Positions 26,943 to 35,692 of a stretch of DNA of 64,000 nucleotides are shown here, one piece after another. The notes beneath the pieces are model-generated. The model saw only the letters and a program-made list of their open reading frames with translations, was not told the origin of the DNA and made no database searches. The translations under genes were made by a program, and so were the position numbers. The stretch spans positions 1 to 64,000 of the forward strand of contig CANFKS010000006.1 of assembly GCA_947447625.1 (NCBI GenBank), read 5' to 3'. Position 1 is the stretch's first letter, and each line of letters starts with the position of its first letter. Source of the DNA: Rhodospirillales bacterium (lineage in GTDB: Bacteria > Pseudomonadota > Alphaproteobacteria > Acetobacterales > Acetobacteraceae).

Positions 26943-27458
26943 TTACGCGTCGTAAGCCATCAAGGTATCGACCGGCACCGGAACCCGACTGCGCCCGTTC
27001 AGAAACGTCAGTTCGATCAACGCCGCCGCAGCCGGCACCACCGCGCCGATCTTCTGCAGCAATTCAATCGCCGCCACCATCGTCCCGCCCGTCGCCAGCA
27101 GGTCATCGACCACAACCACGCGCTGGCCGGGATGCACGGCATCCTTCTGCACCTCCAGACGGTCGGTGCCGTATTCAAGCGCATAATCATGCCCGATCGT
27201 CGGCCCCGGCAGCTTGCCCGGCTTGCGCACCATGATGAACCCGCAGCCGAGTTTCAGCGCCAGCGGCGCCGCAACCAGAAAGCCCCGCGACTCAATCCCC
27301 GCGATCAGGTCCGGCTGATGCTGCCGCACCGCCCGCGCCATCCGCCCCATCGCCACCTGCCAGGCGTCCGCGTCGCGCAACAGTGTCGAAATGTCATAAA
27401 ACAGGATCCCCGGCTTGGGGAAATCGGGAATGCCGCGGATATGTGCCTTGAGGTCCAT
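26943..27458 (-). CDS. apt: Adenine phosphoribosyltransferase
   Basis: A 171-residue cytosolic purine-salvage enzyme making AMP from adenine and PRPP. It opens [20 protein letters not shown], has the flexible-loop region RKPGKLPG and carries the PRPP-binding motif [13 protein letters not shown]. Length and motifs are standard. It stands alone on the minus strand, divergent from the ugp operon. Confidence 0.96.
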   Translation of the reverse strand: MDLKAHIRGIPDFPKPGILFYDISTLLRDADAWQVAMGRMARAVRQHQPDLIAGIESRGFLVAAPLALKLGCGFIMVRKPGKLPGPTIGHDYALEYGTDRLEVQKDAVHPGQRVVVVDDLLATGGTMVAAIELLQKIGAVVPAAAALIELTFLNGRSRVPVPVDTLMAYDA

Positions 27459-27630
27459 GGGTGCCGTCCTTCGAGATTGGTCTCTTTAACGGCGCGGGTG
27501 CCGGCGGGGCAAGCCGCACTCATGCAAACGACGCCATCTGGACCCTTCATCAATCAGTCATAATCGTGTCATGATACCGCAACACCCGAGTTCTACCGAA
27601 CCCGCACTACGCACAGCGAGGAGTTCTTCC

Positions 27631-28956
27631 ATGAAGCGCCGCACCCTACTGGCCGCATCGGCCGCCGCCGCCCTGCCCGCCGCTGCCTTCGCCCAGGCCA
27701 AGACCAAGATCGTCTGGTGGCATGCCATGGGCGGCGCCCTCGGCGAGGAAGTGAACCGGATCGCCAAGGAATTCAACGCCTCGCAAACTGACATCGAAGT
27801 CGAAGCCGTCTTCAAGGGCACCTATCCCGAAACCCTTACCGCCGCCATCGCCGCCTGGCGCGCCGGCCAGGCCCCGCACATCGTGCAGATGTTCGAAGTC
27901 GGCACCGGCTCCATGCTCGCCGCCGGCCCCGCCGTAAAGCAGGTCTGGCAGCTCAGCCAAGAAACCGGCATCGAGTTCGACCCCAAGGCCTATCTCGGCG
28001 GCGTGCGCGGCTACTACAGCCTCTCCGACGGCCGCCTCGCCTCGCTGCCCTTCAATTCCTCATCTTCCGTCATGTGGTACAACAAAGACGCCTTCGAAAA
28101 GGCCGGGCTTGACCCTGAGAAACCGCCCGCAACCTGGAATGACGTCATCGCCGCCTGCCGCGCCCTCAAGGCCAAGGCCGCAACGCCCGTACCGATGGGG
28201 TCCGCCTGGCCGATCTGGATCCAATTCGAACAATTCGCCGCCATGCATGACCTGGTGTTCGCCACCAAGTCCAACGGCTTTGACGGGCTCGACACCGAGC
28301 TGAAGGTCAACGCGCCGCCCTTCGTCAAGCAGATGCAGCGCTTGCTCGACATGTCCAAGGAAGGCCTCTTCAAATACGCCGGCCGCGACAACGCCGCCGA
28401 CGCGATCTTCCCCTCGGGCGAAGCTGCCATCGGCTTCAACTCGTCCGCCGCCCGCGCCGCCGTCGCGCGCGATGCCAAGTTCCGCTGGGGCGAGGCCCTC
28501 CTGCCGATCGACCCGGAAGTCAACGCCAAGCCGATCAACTCCATCATCGGCGGCGCCAGCCTCTGGACCATGACCGCCCCCAACCGCACGGCCGGCGAAT
28601 ACAAGGGCTGCGCGCAATTCCTCAAGTTCATCGGCCGCCCCGACAACGATGCCGTATGGCACCAGCACACCGGCTACGTGCCCGTCACCCTGGCCGGTTA
28701 CGAACTCTCCAAGAAGCAGGGCTATTACGAGAAAACCCCCGGCGCCGACCTGCCCATCCTCCAACTCACCCGCGGCGAAGTCACCGCCAACTCCCGCGGC
28801 TTCCGCCTCGGCCGCATGGCCGAACTGCGCAACATCTTCTCCGAGGAACTCGAAAAAGCCCTCCAGGGCCAGCAAGGCGCCCAGGCCGCCCTCGACGCCA
28901 CCGTCACCCGCGGCAACCGCGTCCTGCGCGAGTTTGAAAAGACAACCAAAGGCTAA
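27631..28956 (+). CDS. ugpB: Glycerol-3-phosphate-type ABC transporter, periplasmic binding protein
   Basis: A 441-residue extracellular solute-binding protein of the sugar/glycerol-phosphate family. The N-terminus MKRRTLLAASAAAALPAAAF followed by AQA is a signal peptide with a twin-arginine-like start. The mature part begins KIVWWHAMGGALGEEVNRIA, as in UgpB. A GAGGAG site precedes ATG 27631; an upstream in-frame extension is not signal-like. First gene of ugpB-ugpA-ugpE-ugpC; it delivers substrate to the two permeases. A sugar instead of glycerol-3-phosphate cannot be excluded. Confidence 0.88.
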   Translation: MKRRTLLAASAAAALPAAAFAQAKTKIVWWHAMGGALGEEVNRIAKEFNASQTDIEVEAVFKGTYPETLTAAIAAWRAGQAPHIVQMFEVGTGSMLAAGPAVKQVWQLSQETGIEFDPKAYLGGVRGYYSLSDGRLASLPFNSSSSVMWYNKDAFEKAGLDPEKPPATWNDVIAACRALKAKAATPVPMGSAWPIWIQFEQFAAMHDLVFATKSNGFDGLDTELKVNAPPFVKQMQRLLDMSKEGLFKYAGRDNAADAIFPSGEAAIGFNSSAARAAVARDAKFRWGEALLPIDPEVNAKPINSIIGGASLWTMTAPNRTAGEYKGCAQFLKFIGRPDNDAVWHQHTGYVPVTLAGYELSKKQGYYEKTPGADLPILQLTRGEVTANSRGFRLGRMAELRNIFSEELEKALQGQQGAQAALDATVTRGNRVLREFEKTTKG

Positions 28957-28968
28957 GACGCGCCCCTC

Positions 28969-29850
28969 ATGGAGCGCCGCACACTCTTCGGAGGCTGGGC
29001 CCTGCCGGCAGCATTCGTGCTGCCGCAGGCCCTGCTGACGATCTTATTCTTCCTCTGGCCCGCCGGGCAGGCGATCTACGGCAGCCTGACCCGGCAGGAC
29101 GCATTCGGCCTCAAAACCCAGTTCATCGGCCTCGAAAACTTCGTCGACCTGTTCACCGATCCGCTCTATATCGAATCGATGTGGCGCACCCTCGGCTTCT
29201 GCCTCGCCGTCACCTTTCTCTCGATGGGCGTCGCCCTCCTGCTCGCCGTCTTCGCCGACCGCGAAATCAAGGGCCGCGGCATCTACCGCACGCTGCTGAT
29301 CTGGCCCTACGCCGTCGCCCCCGCCGTCGCCGCCATTCTGTGGATACTGCTGCTCCATCCACAAATCGGCATGGTCTCCCACGCGCTGAAGACGATCGGC
29401 ATCAACTGGGACTACAAAATCAACGGCACCCAGGCGATGCTCGTCGTCATCCTGGCGTCCGCCTGGAAACAGGTCAGCTACAACTTCATCTTCTTCCTCG
29501 CCGGCCTGCAATCCATCCCCCGCTCCGTCATCGAAGCCGCACGGATGGACGGCGCCCGCGGCTGGCGCAGCTTCCGCACCATCATCTTCCCCCTCCTCGC
29601 CCCCACCACCTTCTTCCTCCTCGTCGTCAACCTCGTCTATTCCGCCTTCGACACCTTCGGCACCATCCAGGCCATGACCCAGGGCGGCCCCGGCAAATCC
29701 ACCGAAACCCTCGTCGTCAAAGTCTACCGCGACGGCGTGGTGAACCTTGACCTCGGCGGCTCCTCGGCCCAATCCGTGGTGCTGATGCTCGGCATCGTCG
29801 CCCTCACCGTTCTGCAGTTCCGCTTCCTCGGAAAGCGCGACAAGACATGA
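28969..29850 (+). CDS. ugpA: ABC transporter permease UgpA
   Basis: A 293-residue inner-membrane permease with about six TM segments and the EAA coupling motif EAARMDGARGWRSFRTIIFP near residue 190, which contacts the ATPase. The sequence QGGPGKSTETLVVKVYRDG is typical of UgpA-type permeases. It starts 12 bp after ugpB and overlaps ugpE by 4 bp. Confidence 0.9.
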   Translation: MERRTLFGGWALPAAFVLPQALLTILFFLWPAGQAIYGSLTRQDAFGLKTQFIGLENFVDLFTDPLYIESMWRTLGFCLAVTFLSMGVALLLAVFADREIKGRGIYRTLLIWPYAVAPAVAAILWILLLHPQIGMVSHALKTIGINWDYKINGTQAMLVVILASAWKQVSYNFIFFLAGLQSIPRSVIEAARMDGARGWRSFRTIIFPLLAPTTFFLLVVNLVYSAFDTFGTIQAMTQGGPGKSTETLVVKVYRDGVVNLDLGGSSAQSVVLMLGIVALTVLQFRFLGKRDKT

Positions 29851-30674
29851 ACAACCGCACGGACTGGACAGCCCATATCGTCCTCGGCCTCGGCGTGCTG
29901 CTGTTTCTCCTCCCGGTCTGGCTGGTGTTCTCCGCCTCGACGCAGAACCCGGCGATGATCGGCCGCGGCGAACTCTCCTTCATCCCCGGCACCGGGCTTG
30001 ACGTCTACTGGAAGGTACTGACCGAGGGCGCCCCCGGCGTCGCCCCCGTATGGCACCTGCTGCTCGTCTCCTTCGGCATGGCAATGGCGATCGCCATCGG
30101 CAAAATCCTCATCTCCGTGCTCTCCGCCTACGCCATCGCCTTCTTCCGCTTCCCCTTCCGCCTGGCCTGTTTCTGGATGATCTTCTTCACCCTGATGCTC
30201 CCCGTCGAAGTCCGCATCATCCCGACCTACGCCGTCATGGCCGGCTTCGGCCTCATCAACACCTTCACCGGCCTCACCATGCCGCTGATCGCATCGGCCA
30301 CCGCCACCCTGCTGTTACGTCAGACCTTCCTCGCCATCCCCGACGAACTCGTCGAAGCCGCGCGGATGGACGGCGCCGGCCCGCTGCGCTTCCTGCGCGA
30401 CATCCTGCTGCCCGTCTCGGCCGCCAACATTGCCGCCCTCTTCGTCATTCTTTTCGTCTATGGCTGGAACCAATATCTCTGGCCCCTGCTGGTCGCCACC
30501 GACTCGCGCCTGGACACCATCGTCATCGGCATCGTCAAAATGATCGGGGCCGACACCTCGGTCGAATGGAACCGCGTCATGGCCACCGCCGTCCTCGCCA
30601 TGCTGCCCCCGGTCGCGATCGTGGTCCTCATGCAGCACTGGTTCGTCAAGGGCCTCACGGAAGGCGACAAGTAA
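29847..30674 (+). CDS. ugpE: ABC transporter permease UgpE
   Basis: A 275-residue second permease, six TM segments, with the EAA motif EAARMDGAGPLRFLRDILLP near residue 170. The final segment ends MQHWFVKGLTEGDK, characteristic of UgpE. ATG overlaps the ugpA TGA, and its TAA overlaps the ugpC ATG as TAATG, so the whole operon is coupled. Confidence 0.9.
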   Translation: MNNRTDWTAHIVLGLGVLLFLLPVWLVFSASTQNPAMIGRGELSFIPGTGLDVYWKVLTEGAPGVAPVWHLLLVSFGMAMAIAIGKILISVLSAYAIAFFRFPFRLACFWMIFFTLMLPVEVRIIPTYAVMAGFGLINTFTGLTMPLIASATATLLLRQTFLAIPDELVEAARMDGAGPLRFLRDILLPVSAANIAALFVILFVYGWNQYLWPLLVATDSRLDTIVIGIVKMIGADTSVEWNRVMATAVLAMLPPVAIVVLMQHWFVKGLTEGDK

Positions 30675-31756
30675 TGGCCACCCTCAAACTCACGGCGCTG
30701 CGCAAAAACTTCGGCCCCGTCGAAGTCCTTCACGGCATCGACCTCGCCCTCACATCCGGTGAAATGCTGGTCATCGTCGGCGCCTCCGGCTGCGGCAAAT
30801 CCACCCTCCTGCGCCTCGTCGCCGGCCTCGAAGCCATCACGTCGGGCGCCATCGAACTCGACGGCCGTGACGTCGCCCGGCTCGACCCCGCCGAGCGCGA
30901 CATCGCCATGGTCTTCCAGAACTACGCGCTCTACCCGCACATGTCGGTCTTCGACAACATGGCCTACGCCCTGAAAATCCGCGGCCTCACCAAGCCCGAC
31001 ATCGCCGCGCGCGTTCGGGAAACCGCCGAAATGCTCGGCCTCGCCCCCCTCCTTGCCCGCAAGCCGCGCCAACTCTCCGGCGGCCAGCGCCAGCGCGTCG
31101 CCATGGGCCGCGCCATCGTCCGTCACCCCAAGCTGTTCCTCTTCGACGAACCCCTCTCCAACCTCGACGCCACGCTGCGCGTCACCATGCGCGCCGAAAT
31201 CAAGCGCCTGCAACGCCGCATGGCCGTCACCTCCCTTTACGTCACGCACGACCAGGTCGAAGCCATGACCCTTGGTGACCGCCTGCTCGTCCTCCACGAA
31301 GGACGCGCCGTCCAACTCGCCACGCCCATGGAGGTCTTCGAACGCCCCGCCAACACCTACGTCGCCGGCTTCATCGGGGCCCCGGCGATGAACTTCCTGC
31401 CCGGCGCCCTGAGCCACGGCGGCACCGCCGTCAGCCTTGACCTCGGCCCCGTCATCCCCTTCGCCGACGGCAAGCGCGACGGCGCCGCCGGTCAACGCCT
31501 CACCATCGGCATCCGCCCCGAACACATCGCCCCCGTCCCGCCGGGCACAGACCCCACCGGCCTCGAACTCCAGGTCGACCTGCTCGAACCCCTCGGATCC
31601 GAAACAATCGTCATCGGCCGCCTGCCCAACAACGAACTCCTCTCCGTCAAACTCCCCAAAAACGACGCCCCCACCCACAGCATGCGCGTCGCCTTCCCCG
31701 CCACCCACCTCCATGTTTTTGACGCCGGCACTGGCCTGCGACTGGACCCGACATGA
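30674..31756 (+). CDS. ugpC: ABC transporter ATPase UgpC
   Basis: A 360-residue ATPase. Walker A GASGCGKS is near residues 37-44, the Q-loop in VFQNYALYPHMSV, the signature LSGGQRQRVAMGRAIV, and Walker B LFLFDEPLSNLD. A C-terminal MalK-like OB domain follows (about 240-360), with FERPANTYVAGFIGAPAMNF at its border. Energises uptake by UgpA/E. Overlaps the downstream flavoprotein gene by 4 bp. Confidence 0.95.
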   Translation: MATLKLTALRKNFGPVEVLHGIDLALTSGEMLVIVGASGCGKSTLLRLVAGLEAITSGAIELDGRDVARLDPAERDIAMVFQNYALYPHMSVFDNMAYALKIRGLTKPDIAARVRETAEMLGLAPLLARKPRQLSGGQRQRVAMGRAIVRHPKLFLFDEPLSNLDATLRVTMRAEIKRLQRRMAVTSLYVTHDQVEAMTLGDRLLVLHEGRAVQLATPMEVFERPANTYVAGFIGAPAMNFLPGALSHGGTAVSLDLGPVIPFADGKRDGAAGQRLTIGIRPEHIAPVPPGTDPTGLELQVDLLEPLGSETIVIGRLPNNELLSVKLPKNDAPTHSMRVAFPATHLHVFDAGTGLRLDPT

Positions 31757-32928
31757 TCAACACACCGCCCTCGGCCCGCGCCCGCGCCCTCGCCCCCCTG
31801 ATCGAAGCCGCCGCCGGCCGCACCGAAGCCGGCACCCAAATCCCGGCCGACCTCCTCGCCGCCCTGCACGAGGCCCGCCTCTTCCGCACCCTGCTCCCCC
31901 GTTCCCTCGGCGGTGACGAAACCACGCCGGCCGAATTCGTCCGCATGATGGAAATCATCGCCGCCGCCGACGCCTCCACCGCCTGGTGCATCGGCCAAAC
32001 CGCGGGCTGCTCCATGGCCTCGGCCTACATGCCCCCCCATGCCGCCCGCGAAATCTGGGGCCGCCCCGACGCCGCGATGGCCTGGGGCTCCGGCCCGCAA
32101 GGCCGCGCCATCCAGGTCCCCGGCGGCTACCGCGTCACCGGAAAATGGGACTTCGCCTCCGGCAGCCGCGGCGCCACCTGGATCGGCGGCCATTCCCGCA
32201 TCATCGACCCCGACGGCTCCATGCGCCGCTGGGCCGACGGCCCGCTGGCCGGCGATCTCATCGAACGCAGCATGATCATGCCCAAATCCGCCGTCACCAT
32301 GCTTGCCAACTGGAACCCGATGGGCCTGCGCGGCACCGGCAGCGACAGCTACGAAGTCACTGACCTCTTCGTCCCCGATGACTTCAGCGTCATCCGCGAC
32401 CACGCGCCCGACCGCCGCGAAGCAGGCCTGCTCTACCGCTTCGTCACCAACCACATCTACGCCAGCGGCTTCGGCGCCGTCGCCCTCGGCATCGCCCGCG
32501 GCGCCCTCGAAGCCTTCACCGCCCTGGCACGCAGCAAAACCCCGCAATCCAGCGCCCGCATGCTGCGCGACAGCCACCACGTCCAAACCCAGATGGCACT
32601 CGCCACCGCCAAACTCGCCGCCGCCCGAACCCTGCTCACCACCACCCTGGAAGACGCCTGGTCCACCCTCAGAAGCTCAGGCGACCTCCCGCTCGACACC
32701 CGCATGGCCATCCGCCTCGCCGGCAGCTTCGCCACCCACCAGGCCCGCGAAGTCATGGATTTCGCCTATCACGAAGCCGGCGCCACCGCGATCTTCCCCA
32801 CCCAGCCCTTCGAACGCCGCTTCCGCGACCTGCACGCCGTCACCCAGCAAATCCAGGCCCGCGCCGCCCATTTCGAAACCGTGGGCGCCCACCTCCTCGG
32901 CGTCGGCACGCCCACCCGCTTCCTCTAG
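31753..32928 (+). CDS. Acyl-CoA dehydrogenase-like flavoprotein / flavin-dependent monooxygenase
   Basis: A 391-residue protein with the acyl-CoA dehydrogenase fold in three parts: N-terminal helices, a middle beta domain (GGYRVTGKWDFASG, NWNPMGLRGTGSDSYEV) and a C-terminal helical domain. The motifs resemble the HsaA/DszC group of FMNH2-dependent monooxygenases more than classical dehydrogenases, and I do not see the catalytic glutamate of the latter. Coupled to ugpC by an ATGA overlap, which is unusual for a ugp operon. Substrate unknown. Its TAG stop is provided by the repeat at 32926. Confidence 0.8.
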   Translation: MINTPPSARARALAPLIEAAAGRTEAGTQIPADLLAALHEARLFRTLLPRSLGGDETTPAEFVRMMEIIAAADASTAWCIGQTAGCSMASAYMPPHAAREIWGRPDAAMAWGSGPQGRAIQVPGGYRVTGKWDFASGSRGATWIGGHSRIIDPDGSMRRWADGPLAGDLIERSMIMPKSAVTMLANWNPMGLRGTGSDSYEVTDLFVPDDFSVIRDHAPDRREAGLLYRFVTNHIYASGFGAVALGIARGALEAFTALARSKTPQSSARMLRDSHHVQTQMALATAKLAAARTLLTTTLEDAWSTLRSSGDLPLDTRMAIRLAGSFATHQAREVMDFAYHEAGATAIFPTQPFERRFRDLHAVTQQIQARAAHFETVGAHLLGVGTPTRFL

Positions 32929-33029
32929 AGCCTGATGATTTTTGGTGGAATCACCAAAATCTGAATCAGGCGATCAATCAAAGAGTTAAAGCCTGATGCC
33001 TTCGCCTATCAGGAAAGCATCACGATCTA
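32926..33029. repeat. Dispersed palindromic element, copy A (full length)
   Basis: A 104-bp element beginning TAGAGCCTGATGATTTTTGG and ending GATCTA, with two stem-loops: one around 32940-32962 (TTTTGGTG/CACCAAAA) and one around 32994-33022. It fills the space between two convergent genes and its two TAG ends are the stop codons of both: the flavoprotein (32926-32928) and the RraA-like gene (33027-33029). It matches copies C and E over its length. Confidence 0.9.
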
Positions 33030-33680
33030 CAAAATCCCGTATTTCGCAAACACGGCACCCAGCGGGATGCCGGCCTGAAGGTCGGCGAGGGTGCTTTTTT
33101 CGCCTTTGAGTTTTTCGTAGGCGGCGGCAAGCACTGCGGCCTCGATGGCCTGCGGCACGACGACCACGCCGTCAGCGTCGCCGAAGATAAGATCGCCAGG
33201 GCAAACTTTGACACCGGCGCATTCGATGGGAATGTCGACGGCCATGATCTTGCCGCGGCCCTTGCTGTCGAGCGGGCCGATGCCGCCGTGAAACACGGGG
33301 AAGCCCATGGTGCGGATGGCGCGAATATCGCGCACCAGGCCATCCATCAAAGCCCCAGCCGCGCCGCGCACCTTGGAGGCGGTGCTGAGGAGTTCGCCCC
33401 ACGGGGCAATGCGGCCGGTCTTGCCGCAGGAAAACACCGGGATCTCGCCGGGTTGCAGGCTGTCGATCAGGGCGATTTCGTTTTCGTAGGGGTTTTCCCC
33501 TTCGCGGACTTCGTAGACGTCCATGAACAGCGCTGTGCGGGCGCGCCCGACCATCACCGAGGCATCATCGAGCGGGCGGATCGAGGGGGGCATGGCCTGG
33601 TGCATATGGCCCAGGCTGTCCAACACGTCGGACAGCAAGGAGGCAAACAACTTGGTGCGGATATCATCGAGCGCGGCCAT
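33027..33680 (-). CDS. RraA-like / 4-hydroxy-4-methyl-2-oxoglutarate aldolase family protein
   Basis: A 217-residue member of the RraA/HMG aldolase family. The region ALMDGLVRDIRAIRTMGFPVF is the family core, where R and D bind substrate and divalent metal, and the end IFGDADGVVVVPQ is conserved. Members cleave pyruvate-type aldols or decarboxylate oxaloacetate; some regulate RNase E. The surrounding hydroxyacid and lyase genes favour a catabolic aldolase. Divergent from the alcohol dehydrogenase. Confidence 0.87.
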   Translation of the reverse strand: MAALDDIRTKLFASLLSDVLDSLGHMHQAMPPSIRPLDDASVMVGRARTALFMDVYEVREGENPYENEIALIDSLQPGEIPVFSCGKTGRIAPWGELLSTASKVRGAAGALMDGLVRDIRAIRTMGFPVFHGGIGPLDSKGRGKIMAVDIPIECAGVKVCPGDLIFGDADGVVVVPQAIEAAVLAAAYEKLKGEKSTLADLQAGIPLGAVFAKYGIL

Positions 33681-33814
33681 CGCTTATCCCCTTAATCGAA
33701 CCGCCCGAACTTTGGCCCCCTGCCCTGCCCGCGGTCAACCACCCCCCCTGGACGAACCGGCCCGCAACCCCCTAGGCTTTATCCAACATCAACAACACAA
33801 CGAGGAACCTCCCG

Positions 33815-34915
33815 ATGCGCGCCGCCGTCCTGCATGCTCCGAACACGCCGATGACGATCGAAAACATCGAAATCTCAAAGCCGAAGCGGCGCGAAGTCCT
33901 GATCCGCACTGCCTTCTCGGGCCTGTGCCACTCCGATCTGCATTTCATGGAGGGGCTGTATCCGGCGCCCCTGCCCTGCGTTCTCGGGCATGAGGCGGCC
34001 GGCATCGTCGAGGAGGTCGGCGAGGATGTGACATACGTGAAAAAAGGCGATCACGTCACGACATGTCTCTCGGTGTTCTGTGGGGACTGCCCGCAATGCG
34101 TCACCGGGCATATGAATTTGTGCGAGAACACCGAGGTCAAGCTGGTGCCCGGCCAGTCGCGCCGCTTGTCGTGGAAAGGACAGGTGGTGCATCAGATGAT
34201 GAACCTGTCGGCGTTCGCGGAGCAGATGTGTGTGCATGAGCATGCCATCGTAAAGATCGACCAGGATATCCCGATGGATCGCGCGGCCCTGGTGGGCTGC
34301 GGCGTGGTGACCGGGGTGATGGCCGTGTTCAATGCGGCGCGGGTCGAGCCGGGTTCGACGGTGGCGGTCATCGGCTGCGGCGGCATCGGGTTGTCGGCCG
34401 TCAATGGCGCGGCGCTGGCGGGCGCCGAGCGGATCGTCGCGATCGACACCAATCCGGCCAAGCTCGAAGTGGCGCTGCAGATGGGTGCCACGGATACCAT
34501 CAATGCCTCCAACGTCGATCCGGTGCTGGCGATCAAGGAGATGTTCGGCGGCGCAAAGAACCGCTTTGCCGGCGTGCAGTATTCGTTCGAGGCACTCGGC
34601 AACAAAACGACGGCCGAACAATCCTTCGCGATGCTGAAGCCGGGCGGGCTGGCGACGATCATCGGGATGATCCCGTTCGGCACCAAGATCGAGTTGCATG
34701 GGGCGGACTTCCTGGCAGATCGCAAAATCCAGGGAACATCGATGGGCGGCAACCGGTTCCGGGTGGATATGCCGCGGCTGCTCAACATGTGGAAGCAGGG
34801 GCGGCTGAAGCTCGATCATCTGATCTCGGGGCATATCAAGCTCGAGCAGATCAACGAGGCCTATGCCGAGATGAAGACAACGCCGAATGTGCGCCAGTTG
34901 ATCAAGTTCTTCTGA
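33815..34915 (+). CDS. Zinc-dependent alcohol dehydrogenase
   Basis: A 366-residue medium-chain dehydrogenase. Catalytic-zinc ligands appear as the Cys of SGLCHSDLH and the His-Glu of LGHEAAG; structural zinc is held by CGDCPQCVTGHMNLC at about residues 90-104; the NAD-binding fold shows VIGCGGIGLSAVNGA near 190. It oxidises alcohols or reduces aldehydes in the cytosol; related enzymes include class III and NDMA-dependent types. A GAGGA ribosome site precedes ATG 33815. Confidence 0.93.
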   Translation: MRAAVLHAPNTPMTIENIEISKPKRREVLIRTAFSGLCHSDLHFMEGLYPAPLPCVLGHEAAGIVEEVGEDVTYVKKGDHVTTCLSVFCGDCPQCVTGHMNLCENTEVKLVPGQSRRLSWKGQVVHQMMNLSAFAEQMCVHEHAIVKIDQDIPMDRAALVGCGVVTGVMAVFNAARVEPGSTVAVIGCGGIGLSAVNGAALAGAERIVAIDTNPAKLEVALQMGATDTINASNVDPVLAIKEMFGGAKNRFAGVQYSFEALGNKTTAEQSFAMLKPGGLATIIGMIPFGTKIELHGADFLADRKIQGTSMGGNRFRVDMPRLLNMWKQGRLKLDHLISGHIKLEQINEAYAEMKTTPNVRQLIKFF

Positions 34916-34922
34916 TGCGCGG

Positions 34923-34945
34923 GGGCGCGGGACAATCCCGCGCCC
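34923..34945 (+). terminator. Rho-independent terminator after the alcohol dehydrogenase
   Basis: A perfect 10-bp stem GGGCGCGGGA / TCCCGCGCCC with a 3-base loop begins 8 bases after the stop. The following TCTCCTT is only partly T-rich. Confidence 0.65.
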
Positions 34946-34990
34946 TCTCCTTGCGGATCAGGCCGATCGCGCGGCCGGCCTGCGGTCGGC

Positions 34991-35692
34991 TCAGGACCAG
35001 CGCAGCCCATGGCGTTCGACCGTCACCGCATCGCCGAGGCGGATGACGTTGGCAGTCTTCGCCAGTTTCGGGGAGCCGGAATAGTAGGCGCGCACCCGCC
35101 CGTCGCCGGCGGGCGTCGGGCGGTCCCAATGGCCGAGGGCAATATAGTCGGCCCCGGTTTCGGCCAGCGCATCGTTGCTGATGAGCCAGGAGCGATGCGC
35201 CTGGTCCGCCCACTCCTCGGGGGGAACATAATGGCCATGCGCCATCACGACATGGAACCGCGCGCCGCGGGCGCGGGGGGCATGGAAGGGCGCCATGTCT
35301 TCAAAGCTGACATGCGGCTTCCCGCTGATCTCAAGGCTTAGCGCCTCGAAGGCAATCACCTCGGGCGCATGGATGCCAAAGACCTGGACATGGGGGAGAT
35401 CGGCAATGCCGGACCGGCGGAAGATGCAGGGGTCGAGCAGCGGATCGTGATTGCCCGGCAGCATCACCACGGGGCGTCCCGCGCCGGCCAGCAGATCGGC
35501 CGCCGCGTGCAGGGCCGCCGGTTTCACCCGCGGATTGTCGAACGTATCGCCCGCCAAAAGGATCACATCGGCGTTGACCTCGGCCGCAGCATGCAGCACG
35601 GCGCGCAGGCCGGGCGTGCCGCTGTGATAGCCGTCGCCGTCGGCATCATCGACATGCACGTCCGAGGTATGGATCAGGACGATGTCGCGCAT
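34991..35692 (-). CDS. Metallophosphoesterase, SbcD-like
   Basis: A 233-residue calcineurin-like phosphoesterase. All five metal motifs are present: TSDVHVDD (D-x-H), AGDTFDN (GD-xx-D), PGNHDP (GNHD), MAHGHYV (H) and LGHWDRP (GH-x). The group includes SbcD-type nucleases and phosphodiesterases; there is no SbcC partner here, so a phosphodiesterase on small molecules is as likely. Its ATG shares one base with the upstream dehydrogenase stop (TGATG). In-frame codons upstream of 35692 are not homologous. Confidence 0.87.
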   Translation of the reverse strand: MRDIVLIHTSDVHVDDADGDGYHSGTPGLRAVLHAAAEVNADVILLAGDTFDNPRVKPAALHAAADLLAGAGRPVVMLPGNHDPLLDPCIFRRSGIADLPHVQVFGIHAPEVIAFEALSLEISGKPHVSFEDMAPFHAPRARGARFHVVMAHGHYVPPEEWADQAHRSWLISNDALAETGADYIALGHWDRPTPAGDGRVRAYYSGSPKLAKTANVIRLGDAVTVERHGLRWS

